DNA of 64,000 bases, from assembly GCF_042466665.1 (NCBI RefSeq), contig NZ_CP162102.1:3844001-3908000 (forward strand), given 5' to 3'. This DNA is from Peterkaempfera podocarpi. Its GTDB lineage: Bacteria > Actinomycetota > Actinomycetes > Streptomycetales > Streptomycetaceae. The position numbers and the translations under genes are program-made. Of the stretch, positions 37,640 through 45,452 are shown piece by piece (position 1 is the first letter of the stretch; every line of letters begins with the position of its first letter). The notes under the pieces are model-generated. The model worked only from the letters and a program-made list of their open reading frames with translations, searched no databases and was not told the origin of the DNA.

Positions 37640-37804
37640 ATGAGCAGCGCCCTGTCCTCCGCAGCGCCGCCCCGGCCGGGTCCGCGCGGATTCCTCAGGG
37701 AGCTGCGGGACGCCGTGAGCCTGCGCGTCCTGCTGCTGACGTCGGGCGTGCTGCTGCTCCGACTCGGCTCCATCGTCACGCCGGAGCGGGATGCGGCGGT
37801 CTGA
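37640..37804 (+). CDS. Small single-span membrane protein, unknown function
   Basis: A 54-residue frame with a very good ribosome site: AGGAGG 9 bases before ATG 37640. The product has a Ser/Ala/Pro-rich start, a short amphipathic stretch (FLRELRDAVSL) and one hydrophobic span (VLLLTSGVLLLRLGSIV), then a charged end. It could be a real small membrane protein, or the remaining N-terminus of a larger streptomycete membrane protein that begins this way. It lies divergent from the reductase gene. No function assigned. Confidence 0.45.
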   Translation: MSSALSSAAPPRPGPRGFLRELRDAVSLRVLLLTSGVLLLRLGSIVTPERDAAV

Positions 37805-37967
37805 CGCACCGGCAGGCCTTTCCCTCCGCCGCCCCCAGGGCCATGCGCGGTCGCCGAGATTTAACCTCAAATCCCTTCTGCGCGGTGTTCTACGCGCGTA
37901 TCTTGAGCGCGGCGCTCCTTGGGCCCGACCCGGGACCGCGGCGGGGTTGAAGGGCGCTGCCAGAGCC

Positions 37968-40493
37968 ATGCCTGACGCACCGTCCGTTCCCGAAGGAGAC
38001 GCCACCGGTGTCGCACACTCCCGACGCAATTCCCGTCCCGAGAGACCCCGCACCGCCCGGCTTCGCAAGCGGCTGGTGCCGATCGCGATCACCGGCTCCC
38101 TGGTGCTGGCCGGAATGGGCGTCCACTCGGCCTTCGCCGCCCCCTCCGCGGATGCCGTCATAGCCGAGGTGTACGGAGGCGGCGGCAACTCCGGCGCCAC
38201 GTACACCAATGACTTCATCGAGCTGGGCAACGCCGGCTCCACCGCGCTGGACCTCTCCGGCTACAGCGTGCAGTACCTCCCGGGGAGCCCCACCGCCACC
38301 TCCAAGTGGCAGTCCACCCCGCTCACCGGCGCCCTCGCCGCCGGCGGCCGCTACCTGGTCGGCGAGGCGGCAGGCACCGGCGGCACCACCCCGCTGCCCA
38401 CCCCCGACGCCACCGGCACCATCGCCCTGTCGGGCACCAGCGGCACCGTGGCCCTGGTCCAGGGAGCCGACCCGCTCACCTGCCTCAACGCCGCGGACTG
38501 CGCCGCGGACACCCGGATCAAGGACCTGGTCGGCTTTGGCACCGCCGTGGTCCACGAGGGCAGCGGCGCCGCCGCCGGGGCGAGCAACACCGCCTCGGTC
38601 GCGCGCCCGGCCCTGGCGGACACCGACGACAACGCCGCCGACTTCACGGCCGGTGCGCCGACCCCCGCGAACTCCGCGGGCGGCTCCGGGGGCAGCCCCA
38701 CGCCCACCCCCACCGACAGCTCCACCCCGACCCCGACACCCACCCCCACGCCGACCGAGACCGGGGTGACCGCCCGGATCCACGACATCCAGGGCAACAC
38801 CCGAGTGTCGCCGCTGGCGGGCAAGGCGGTCACCGGGGTGACCGGAATCGTCACCGGCGTCCGCACCTACGGCTCCAAGGGCTTCTGGATGCAGGACCCG
38901 CAGCCCGACGCCGACCCGGCGACCAGCGAGGGCGTCTTCGTCTTCACCAGCTCCACCCCCACGGTGGCGGTCGGTGACAGCGTGACCGTCTCCGGCACCG
39001 TCTCCGAGTACTACCCGGGCGGCGCCGCCTCCGGCATCCAGTCGGTCACCGAGATCTCCAAGCCCTCGGTGACGGTGGTCTCCAGTGGCAACGCGCTGCC
39101 CGCGCCGGTGGTGCTGAACGACGAGAACGTCCCCGACGCCTTTGTGCCCAGCGTGGGCGGCGGCTCCATCGAGGACCTGCCGCTGCAGCCCCGCAGCTAT
39201 GCGCTCGACCTCTACGAGTCGCTGGAGGGCATGGACGTCCAGGTCTCCGACGCCCGGGTGGTGGGCGCCACGGACCCCTACAGCGAGCTGTGGGTCACGG
39301 TGAAGGGCGACCAGAACCCCACCAAGCGCGGTGGCACCTACTACCCGTCCTACGACGACCCCAACTCCGGCCGTCTGATGGTGCAGTCGCTCATCCCGAC
39401 CGCCACGAGCGCGTTCCCGACCGCCAACGTCGGCGACACCCTCGCCGGCACCACCACCGGCCCGCTGGACTACAACCAGTACGCCGGCACCTACACCCTG
39501 GTCGCCCGCACCCTGGGCACGGTGGACGACGGCGGCCTGCAGCGCGAGGTCACCGCCAAGGCGAAGTCCAACGAGGTCGCCGTCGCCACGTACAACGTGG
39601 AGAACCTCGACCCGACCGACCCGCAGTCCAAGTTCGACGCCCTGGCCGGCGGCCTGGTCACCAACCTCCGCTCGCCCGACATCGTGGCCCTGGAGGAGAT
39701 CCAGGACGACAACGGCGCCGCCGACGACGGCACCGTGACCGCGGGCAAGACCCTGCAGAAGCTGGTGGACGCCATCGTGGCGGCCGGCGGCCCCCGCTAC
39801 TCCTGGCGGACCATCGACCCGCAGAACGACCAGGACGGCGGCGAGCCGGGTGGCAACATCCGCACCGCCTTCCTGTTCAACCCGGCGCGGGTGGGCTTCA
39901 ACGACCGCGCCGGCGGCGACGCGACCACCGCGGTGGGGGTCACCGGCACGGGTGACGCGACGGCGCTGACCGTCTCGCCCGGCCGGATCACCCCGACCGA
40001 CCAGGCGTGGAACAGCAGCCGTAAGCCGCTGGTGGGCGAGTTCACCTTCCGCGGCGACAAGCTCTTTGTGATCGCCAACCACTTCGACAGCAAGGGCGGC
40101 GACCAGAGCGTCGACAGCCGCTTCCAGTCGCCGGTCCGCAGCTCCGAGGTGCAGCGGGTCAGGCAGGCGATCCTGGAGCACGCCTTTGTGGAGCAGCTGG
40201 AGGCGGCCGACCCCGAGGCGCGGATCGTGGCGCTGGGCGACCTCAACGACTACCAGTTCTCCCCCGCGGTGACGACCCTCAGCGGCAACGGCAGCGCGCT
40301 CACCGACCTGGTGAACACCCTGCCGGCCCGGGAGCGCTACTCCTACGTCTACCAGGGCAACTCGCAGGTGCTCGACCACATCCTGGTCAGCCCGGCGCTG
40401 AAGCACGCCGACTACGACGTGGTGCACATCAACTCCGAGTTCGCCGACCAGGCCAGCGACCACGACCCGCAGGTGGTCCGGATCAAGCCGTAA
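37968..40493 (+). CDS. Secreted endonuclease/exonuclease/phosphatase-family nuclease with LTD domain
   Basis: An 841-residue exported protein. Signal peptide at about 30-58 (RKRLVPIAITGSLVLAG ending AFAA); lamin-tail domain at about 63-170 (VIAEVYGGGGNSGATY, DFIELGN); a Thr/Pro repeat linker near 240-265; an OB-like region; then an EEP nuclease domain from about 535 (VATYNVENLDP, VALEEIQDDNG, ALGDLNDYQFS, SDHDPQVV). This is the ExeM/NucH-type layout of extracellular DNases. ATG 37968 is used although its ribosome site (AAGGGCG) is weak. The enzyme probably digests extracellular DNA for phosphate and nucleosides. Confidence 0.85.
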   Translation: MPDAPSVPEGDATGVAHSRRNSRPERPRTARLRKRLVPIAITGSLVLAGMGVHSAFAAPSADAVIAEVYGGGGNSGATYTNDFIELGNAGSTALDLSGYSVQYLPGSPTATSKWQSTPLTGALAAGGRYLVGEAAGTGGTTPLPTPDATGTIALSGTSGTVALVQGADPLTCLNAADCAADTRIKDLVGFGTAVVHEGSGAAAGASNTASVARPALADTDDNAADFTAGAPTPANSAGGSGGSPTPTPTDSSTPTPTPTPTPTETGVTARIHDIQGNTRVSPLAGKAVTGVTGIVTGVRTYGSKGFWMQDPQPDADPATSEGVFVFTSSTPTVAVGDSVTVSGTVSEYYPGGAASGIQSVTEISKPSVTVVSSGNALPAPVVLNDENVPDAFVPSVGGGSIEDLPLQPRSYALDLYESLEGMDVQVSDARVVGATDPYSELWVTVKGDQNPTKRGGTYYPSYDDPNSGRLMVQSLIPTATSAFPTANVGDTLAGTTTGPLDYNQYAGTYTLVARTLGTVDDGGLQREVTAKAKSNEVAVATYNVENLDPTDPQSKFDALAGGLVTNLRSPDIVALEEIQDDNGAADDGTVTAGKTLQKLVDAIVAAGGPRYSWRTIDPQNDQDGGEPGGNIRTAFLFNPARVGFNDRAGGDATTAVGVTGTGDATALTVSPGRITPTDQAWNSSRKPLVGEFTFRGDKLFVIANHFDSKGGDQSVDSRFQSPVRSSEVQRVRQAILEHAFVEQLEAADPEARIVALGDLNDYQFSPAVTTLSGNGSALTDLVNTLPARERYSYVYQGNSQVLDHILVSPALKHADYDVVHINSEFADQASDHDPQVVRIKP

Positions 40494-40650
40494 CCGGCTG
40501 CCCCCGCTGGTGCAGACCCGCCCGCTTCCACTGCCGAGCCGCAGCGGAGGCGGGCGGGCTGTCTGCATATGTCTTGACGCGCCGACACCCCCGATGGGTT
40601 CATGGGGGCGGTACCGGCTGCGGGTCGCTGCTGGGCGATCCGGGCCGTCG

Positions 40651-40664
40651 TGGGAGCGCTCCCG
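40651..40664. promoter_or_regulatory. CebR operator (13 of 14 match)
   Basis: TGGGAGCGCTCCCG differs from the CebR consensus only in the last base. It lies 71 bp upstream of the SGNH hydrolase gene; TTGACG at 40574-40579 may belong to its promoter. Confidence 0.75.
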
Positions 40665-40735
40665 CGCCCATCCGCCGAGCCTGCCCGGGCCGCCCTTCAC
40701 CGCCGCAGGCGTCGGACACGCGCGAAAGGGCACCC

Positions 40736-41830
40736 ATGAGTCTTATGAGGAAGAACGTTCTGGGCACACTGCTGGCCGTGCTGGCCGCAGTGCTCGCCCT
40801 GGTGGTGGTACGGCCGGCCGGGCAGGCCGCAGCGGCCGCCGCCCCCGTCCGGATCATGCCGCTCGGCGACTCCATCACCGGCTCACCCGGCTGCTGGCGG
40901 GCGCTGCTGTGGAACAGGCTCCAGAACACCGGGTACACCAACATCGACATGGTGGGCACCCTCGGTCCGCAGGGCTGCTCGGTGCCGTACGACGGGGACA
41001 ACGAAGGGCACGGCGGCGCCCTGGTGACCGCGGTGGCCGATCAGAACCAGCTGCCGGGCTGGCTCTCCGCCACCCGTCCCGACATCGTTGTCATGCACTT
41101 CGGCACCAATGACGTCTGGAGCAACCGCAGCCCGGACGTCATCCTGGCCGCCTACAGCAAGCTGGTGGACCAGATGCGGGCGTCCAACCCCGCCATGAGG
41201 ATCCTGGTCGCCCAGATCATCCCGATGAACCCCAGCAGCTGCCCCGAGTGCGCCCAGCGGGTGGTCGACCTCAACGCCCGTATCCCCGGCTGGGCCGCGG
41301 GCAGGACGACCGCCCAGTCGCCGATCACGGTCGTCGACCAGTGGACCGGCTTCAATGACGCCACCGACACCGGGGACGGGGTGCACCCCAATGACAACGG
41401 CATCCTGAAGATGTCGGACCGCTGGTACCCGGCGCTGGCCGCCGCGCTGGACGGAACCACCCCGAGCCAGCCGCCCACCAGCACCCCGCCGACCTCCACC
41501 CCGCCCACCAGCACCCCGCCCGGCCAGTCGGGCTGCACGGCGACCTACAAGCAGGTGGGGAGCTGGCAGGGCGGCTTCCAGGGAGAGGTCTCGGTGGCCA
41601 ACAGCGGCACCTCGGCGATCACCGGCTGGACGGTCACCCTGACCCTGCCCGACGGCGAGCAGATCACCCAGCTCTGGAACGGCACACTGAGCACCAGCGG
41701 CTCCACCGCCACGGTCCGCAATGTCAGCTGGAACGGTGCGCTGGCGGCAGGAGCCAGTGCCACCTTCGGCTTCCTCGCCTCCACGGGCGGTACGGCCACG
41801 GCCCCGGTGGTCGGCTGCAGCGCCTCCTGA
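40736..41830 (+). CDS. Secreted SGNH hydrolase with CBM2 (probable carbohydrate esterase)
   Basis: A 364-residue secreted enzyme: signal peptide (1-33, ending AAAAA), SGNH/GDSL hydrolase domain (about 36-235), a PTSTPP repeat linker and a family 2 carbohydrate-binding module (about 263-364). Catalytic blocks are visible: Ser in LGDSITGS, HFGTND with the oxyanion Asn, and the Asp/His pair in DGVHPND. Such enzymes deacetylate xylan or related polysaccharides; the exact substrate is not determined. ATG 40736 follows AAAGGG. The CebR box just upstream places it in the cellulose regulon with the GH48 and GH44 genes. Confidence 0.85.
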   Translation: MSLMRKNVLGTLLAVLAAVLALVVVRPAGQAAAAAAPVRIMPLGDSITGSPGCWRALLWNRLQNTGYTNIDMVGTLGPQGCSVPYDGDNEGHGGALVTAVADQNQLPGWLSATRPDIVVMHFGTNDVWSNRSPDVILAAYSKLVDQMRASNPAMRILVAQIIPMNPSSCPECAQRVVDLNARIPGWAAGRTTAQSPITVVDQWTGFNDATDTGDGVHPNDNGILKMSDRWYPALAAALDGTTPSQPPTSTPPTSTPPTSTPPGQSGCTATYKQVGSWQGGFQGEVSVANSGTSAITGWTVTLTLPDGEQITQLWNGTLSTSGSTATVRNVSWNGALAAGASATFGFLASTGGTATAPVVGCSAS

Positions 41831-41951
41831 CACCACCCCCGCCACCCGTGAGCGGGGCGGCCCGGCGTCGGCAGCCGGGCCCGCACCACCCGGGCGCGGG
41901 GAACCGCCCGGCGGAGCAGTCCAGCCGCCGGTTCCCCCGGGCGGCTCCCCG

Positions 41952-42003
41952 CGCCCCCGCCGTGCTGCCGAACCGCCTCACGCGGCGCCGCACGGCGGGG
42001 GCG
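41952..42003. terminator. Hairpin between the SGNH gene and menG
   Basis: CGCCCCCGCCGTGC (41952-41965) pairs perfectly with GCACGGCGGGGGCG (41990-42003), with a 24-base loop. It lies between convergent genes and can serve both. Confidence 0.65.
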
Positions 42004-42007
42004 GGGG

Positions 42008-42700
42008 TCAGGACTTGGTGGCGCGGTGCAGGGCGACGATGCCGCCGGTCAGATTGCGCCAGGCCACCCGGGACCAGCCCGCCCGCTGCAGCAGCGCGGC
42101 CAGCGCACGCTGGTCGGGCCAGGCACGGATCGACTCGGCCAGATAGACATAGGCGTCCGGGTTGCTGCTGACCGCGGTGGCGACCGGCGGCAGGGCCCGC
42201 ATCAGGTACTCGGTGTACAGGGTGCGGAAGGGCGCCCAGGTGGGGCTGGAGAACTCGCAGATCACCACCCTGCCGCCGGGCCGGGTCACCCGCAGCATCT
42301 CGCGCAGCGCGGTGTCGGTGTCCTGCACATTGCGCAGGGCGAAGGAGATGGTCACCGCGTCGAAGGAGCCGTCCGCGAAGGGCAGCCGGGTGGCGTCCCC
42401 CGCGGTCAGCGGCAGCTGGGGGTGCCGGCGCTTGCCCTCGGTGAGCATCCCCAGCGAGAAGTCGCAGGGCACCACCCGGGCCCCCGCCGCGGCGAACGGC
42501 AGCGAGGAGGTGCCGGTGCCCGCGCCGAGGTCCAGCACCCGGTCACCGGGGCGTGCGTCGACCGCACGGGCCACCGCCCTGCGCCAGGCCCGGGTCTGCC
42601 CCAGGGAGAGCACGTCATTGGTGAGGTCGTACTTGGCCGCCACATCGTCGAACATCGCGGCGACTTCGTGCGGCTGCTTGTCCAGGGAAGCTCGGATCAC
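42008..42700 (-). CDS. menG: Demethylmenaquinone methyltransferase
   Basis: SAM-dependent C-methyltransferase (UbiE/MenG family, 230 residues) that makes the last step to menaquinone. It shows the family start RASLDKQPHEVAAMFDDVA, motif I VLDLGAGTGTSS and the ..ISFALRNVQD signature with FALRN. GTG 42700 gives the start typical of streptomycetes; a GTG at 42715 adds five residues and cannot be excluded. It is 45 bp downstream of the small membrane-protein gene and probably co-transcribed. It works after the prenyl transfer and decarboxylation carried out by MqnP and MqnL encoded 18 kb away. Confidence 0.92.
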   Translation of the reverse strand: MIRASLDKQPHEVAAMFDDVAAKYDLTNDVLSLGQTRAWRRAVARAVDARPGDRVLDLGAGTGTSSLPFAAAGARVVPCDFSLGMLTEGKRRHPQLPLTAGDATRLPFADGSFDAVTISFALRNVQDTDTALREMLRVTRPGGRVVICEFSSPTWAPFRTLYTEYLMRALPPVATAVSSNPDAYVYLAESIRAWPDQRALAALLQRAGWSRVAWRNLTGGIVALHRATKS

Positions 42701-42745
42701 GGGCCCATTCTTCACCGCCCGGCCGGGACCGGCGGCAGCCGGGCC

Positions 42746-43294
42746 TCAGCGACGGGCGCGCCGCCCGCCGCCGCGCCGTTTGCGGCGGGCCCGGCCCGCT
42801 ACGGCGGCCACTCCCTCGGCGGCGAAGACCGCCGTGGTGCGGACCGCCCCGGTGTGCGCAGCGAGGGCGCGCCGATGGCGGTGGATACGCACCAGGCACA
42901 CCGTCAGCAGCACCAGCCCGACCGGCACGCTGGTCTGCGCCAGGCCGATGCCGGCCGGCTGCGGATAGCGCTGGCCGCACACCCGGACGGCGGTCGGGTC
43001 GGCCTTGGCGTACTCCAGGCAGACCGGATCACCCACGGCGGCGTCCTCGGGCAGCCGGAGGTCGGCGGCGTGCAGGGTGTGCCCGGCCGCGGGGTAGTCG
43101 ACCTGGCTGTAGGTGGCGGTGCCGGACGCCAGCCGGGCGACGGTGCCGTGGACCTGCACAGGGTCGGCGGCGATGCGGTCGGCCTGGTTCAACTGGCGCC
43201 AGCCGAGCACGGCCATGCCGAGCGCCAGTACGGCGCCGAGCACGGCTGTGACGTACCAGCCACGGCCGATCCGGGGGACGGGCTCGGATCGCAT
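42746..43294 (-). CDS. DUF3592-like membrane protein
   Basis: A 182-residue protein with a hydrophobic span near residues 12-33, an extracellular beta-rich segment with two Cys (VCLEYAKADP and RVCGQRY, about residues 99 and 113) and a second span near 125-145, followed by a strongly basic tail (RRKRRGGGRRARR). This resembles DUF3592 membrane proteins of unknown role. ATG 43294 is used; GTG/ATG codons further upstream are in frame but weaker. It is the probable first gene of a unit with menG. Confidence 0.6.
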   Translation of the reverse strand: MRSEPVPRIGRGWYVTAVLGAVLALGMAVLGWRQLNQADRIAADPVQVHGTVARLASGTATYSQVDYPAAGHTLHAADLRLPEDAAVGDPVCLEYAKADPTAVRVCGQRYPQPAGIGLAQTSVPVGLVLLTVCLVRIHRHRRALAAHTGAVRTTAVFAAEGVAAVAGRARRKRRGGGRRARR

Positions 43295-43456
43295 CGTTCC
43301 TGCTTGCTGCCTGCGGGGCATGGAGGACGGACTTCTGGGACGGGCCGCCGCGGGGAACAGCGGTTGCGGGGATCGTAGCGGCCCGACGGCCTCCAGGTCA
43401 CGGCCGGACGTGATCAACCGGGCCCGCCGAGGCGCCAGTTCGCTCCCGGGCGGCGC

Positions 43457-44107
43457 TCAGCGGCGCCGGTGGACCAGCCGTCCGGCCAGCACCGTCGCGA
43501 TGCAGCTCCCCGTTCCGGCGGCGCGCAACGCGGCCTCCACGCCCTCGTCCGCGCCGGCGGCCACCGCGAAGACCGCCAGATCGGCACGGGCACCGACCGC
43601 CAGCGGGGTGTGCACCGCGGCCGCCAGTCCCGCCCGCAGCACATCGAAGCCCGGCTCACCCGGGTCGCCCTCGGGCGGGGGCAGCAGGACCAGGCCGGAG
43701 CGGGCGACCGCGGTGCGTACGGCGGGCCGCAGGAGCGGGCCGCGGAGCGCCGTGGTGCCCTGGCTCAGCATCCGCTGCAGGCCCCGGCGGGCGCCGGCGC
43801 CCCAGCCCGCGTCGTCCAGGTCCAGTGCGGCCAACGCCTGACCGGTGAGCGGCGCGGTGCCCAGCCGGTCGGCCTCCCTCGGATCCGGGTGGTAGGCGTG
43901 CTCCAGCAGCATCCGGCCGTGCGGGTTGCACAGCCCCGGCGTCAGCACCCCGGGCCAGCTGCGGGTGCGGGCGTCCGGATGGGCTGCGGCCAGCTCGGCG
44001 TAGGGACCCAGCGCGACGATGCGGTCGTCGCGCACCGCCACCGCCCCGTCGGGCAGCGGCGGTGCGCCGACGGGCAGCACCAGATCGGCGCGGTGCAGGG
44101 TGAGCAC
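43457..44107 (-). CDS. Amidohydrolase-like protein lacking metal ligands
   Basis: A 216-residue protein. The N-terminus (MLTLHRADLVLPV...LPDGAVAVRDDRIVALGP) and the C-terminus (VGARADLAVFAV, VLAGRLVHRR) match the composite beta-sandwich of imidazolonepropionase-like amidohydrolases, but the metallo-barrel between them is greatly shortened. Where active enzymes have HxH, this one has NPHGR, so the binuclear metal site cannot form. It lies 17 bp after the mqnC stop, on the same strand, and is likely co-transcribed. Catalysis is unlikely; a structural or regulatory role beside MqnC is only a guess. Confidence 0.65.
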   Translation of the reverse strand: MLTLHRADLVLPVGAPPLPDGAVAVRDDRIVALGPYAELAAAHPDARTRSWPGVLTPGLCNPHGRMLLEHAYHPDPREADRLGTAPLTGQALAALDLDDAGWGAGARRGLQRMLSQGTTALRGPLLRPAVRTAVARSGLVLLPPPEGDPGEPGFDVLRAGLAAAVHTPLAVGARADLAVFAVAAGADEGVEAALRAAGTGSCIATVLAGRLVHRRR

Positions 44108-44124
44108 GGGTCAGCGGTCGGCGG

Positions 44125-45347
44125 TCAGTTGGCCGAGAGGATCGTCAGCTCGGGGTGGGCGGTGCCGCCCTCGATCGCGGTGGAGGCGATGTGGGAGGCC
44201 ACCCGGGCGTCCACCGGGTCGTTCGCCGGGTCGTCGTGGACCACCAGGTGCTCATAGGTGGTGGCACGCTGCGCCGGTGTGCGTCCGGCCGCCCGGATGA
44301 GGTGGATCAGTTCCAGCAGGTTGGAGCGGTGCTTGGCACCGGCGGAGGAGACCACGTTCTCCTCCAGCATCACCGAGCCCAGGTCGTCGGCGCCGTAGTG
44401 CAGCGTCAGCTGGCCGGCCTCCTTGCCGGTGGTCAGCCAGGAGCCCTGGATATGGGCGACGTTGTCCAGGAACAGCCGCGCGACGGCGATGATCCGCAGG
44501 TACTCGAAGACGGTGGCCTGCGTCCGGCCCTTCGGTGGTTGTTCTGCGGCTGGTAGGTGTAGGGGATGAAGGCCCGGAAGCCGCCCGTGCGGTCCTGCAC
44601 GTCGCGGATCATCCGCAGGTGCTCGATCCGCTCGGCGTTGGTCTCACCGGTGCCCATCAGCATGGTGGTGGTGGACTCCACGCCGAGGTTGTGGGCCGTC
44701 TCCATGATCTCCAGCCAGCGCTCACCCGACTCCTTGAGCGGGGCGATCGCCTTGCGCGGCCGCTCGGGCAGCAGCTCCGCGCCCGCACCGGCGAAGGAGT
44801 CCAGGCCGGCGGCGTGGATCCGGGAGATGGCCTCCTCCACGGAGACACCCGAGATCCTGGCCATGTGGTCCACCTCGGAGGCGCCCAGCGAGTGGATCAC
44901 CAGCTGGGGGAAGTGCTCCTTGATGGCCGCGAAGTGCTTCTCGTAGTACTCCACGCCGTAGTCGGGGTGGTGGCCGCCCTGGAACATGATCTGGGTGCCG
45001 CCCAGCTCCACGGTCTCCGCGCAGCGGCGCAGGATCTCGTCCAGATCCCGCGACCAGCCCTTGTCGCTCTTCGGCGGCGCGTAGAAGGCGCAGAACTTGC
45101 ACGCCGTCACGCACACATTGGTGTAGTTGATGTTGCGCTCGATGATGTACGTGGCGATGTGCTCGGTGCCCGCGTAGCGGCGGCGGCGCGCGGCGTCCGC
45201 GGCGGCGCCCAGCGCATGCAGCGGGGCGTGGCGGTAGAGGTCGAGCGCCTCTTCCGGGGTGATCCGGCCGCCGGCCGCCGCGCGGTCGAGGACGGGCTGG
45301 AGGTCGTCCCCGGAGGGTGCGGCGTGGGGCGCTGCGGGCTCGGACAC
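44125..45347 (-). pseudogene. mqnC: Cyclic dehypoxanthine futalosine synthase MqnC, frameshifted
   Basis: Radical SAM enzyme that cyclises dehypoxanthine futalosine in the futalosine route to menaquinone. The first frame (ATG 45347) shows CVTACKFC (CxxxCxxC) and runs to YTYQPQNNH. It then leaves the family and stops at 44433. The rest of the family sequence (ATVFEYLRIIA, then MLEENVVSSAGAKH and on to LTILSAN) continues in another frame to the stop at 44125. A single missing base between 44533 and 44534 explains it: one extra T on the coding strand restores NNHLKGRTQA and about 407 residues. As drawn the gene is broken; since the pathway needs it, a sequence error should be considered. Confidence 0.88.
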
Positions 45348-45452
45348 CTGGCGTCCTTTCCTGTGGACGGGTCGTGCTGGTACGGCCGGCCGACCGCCGG
45401 ACCAGCCTACGCCAGCGGGGGGACGGCTCCCCGGCAGCCCCGTTGCAGGTGG

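Noticed and set aside
37890..40733. Minus-strand open frame of 947 codons
   Set aside because: Antisense to the secreted nuclease, Gly/Val/Ala-rich, no recognisable domain or ribosome site.
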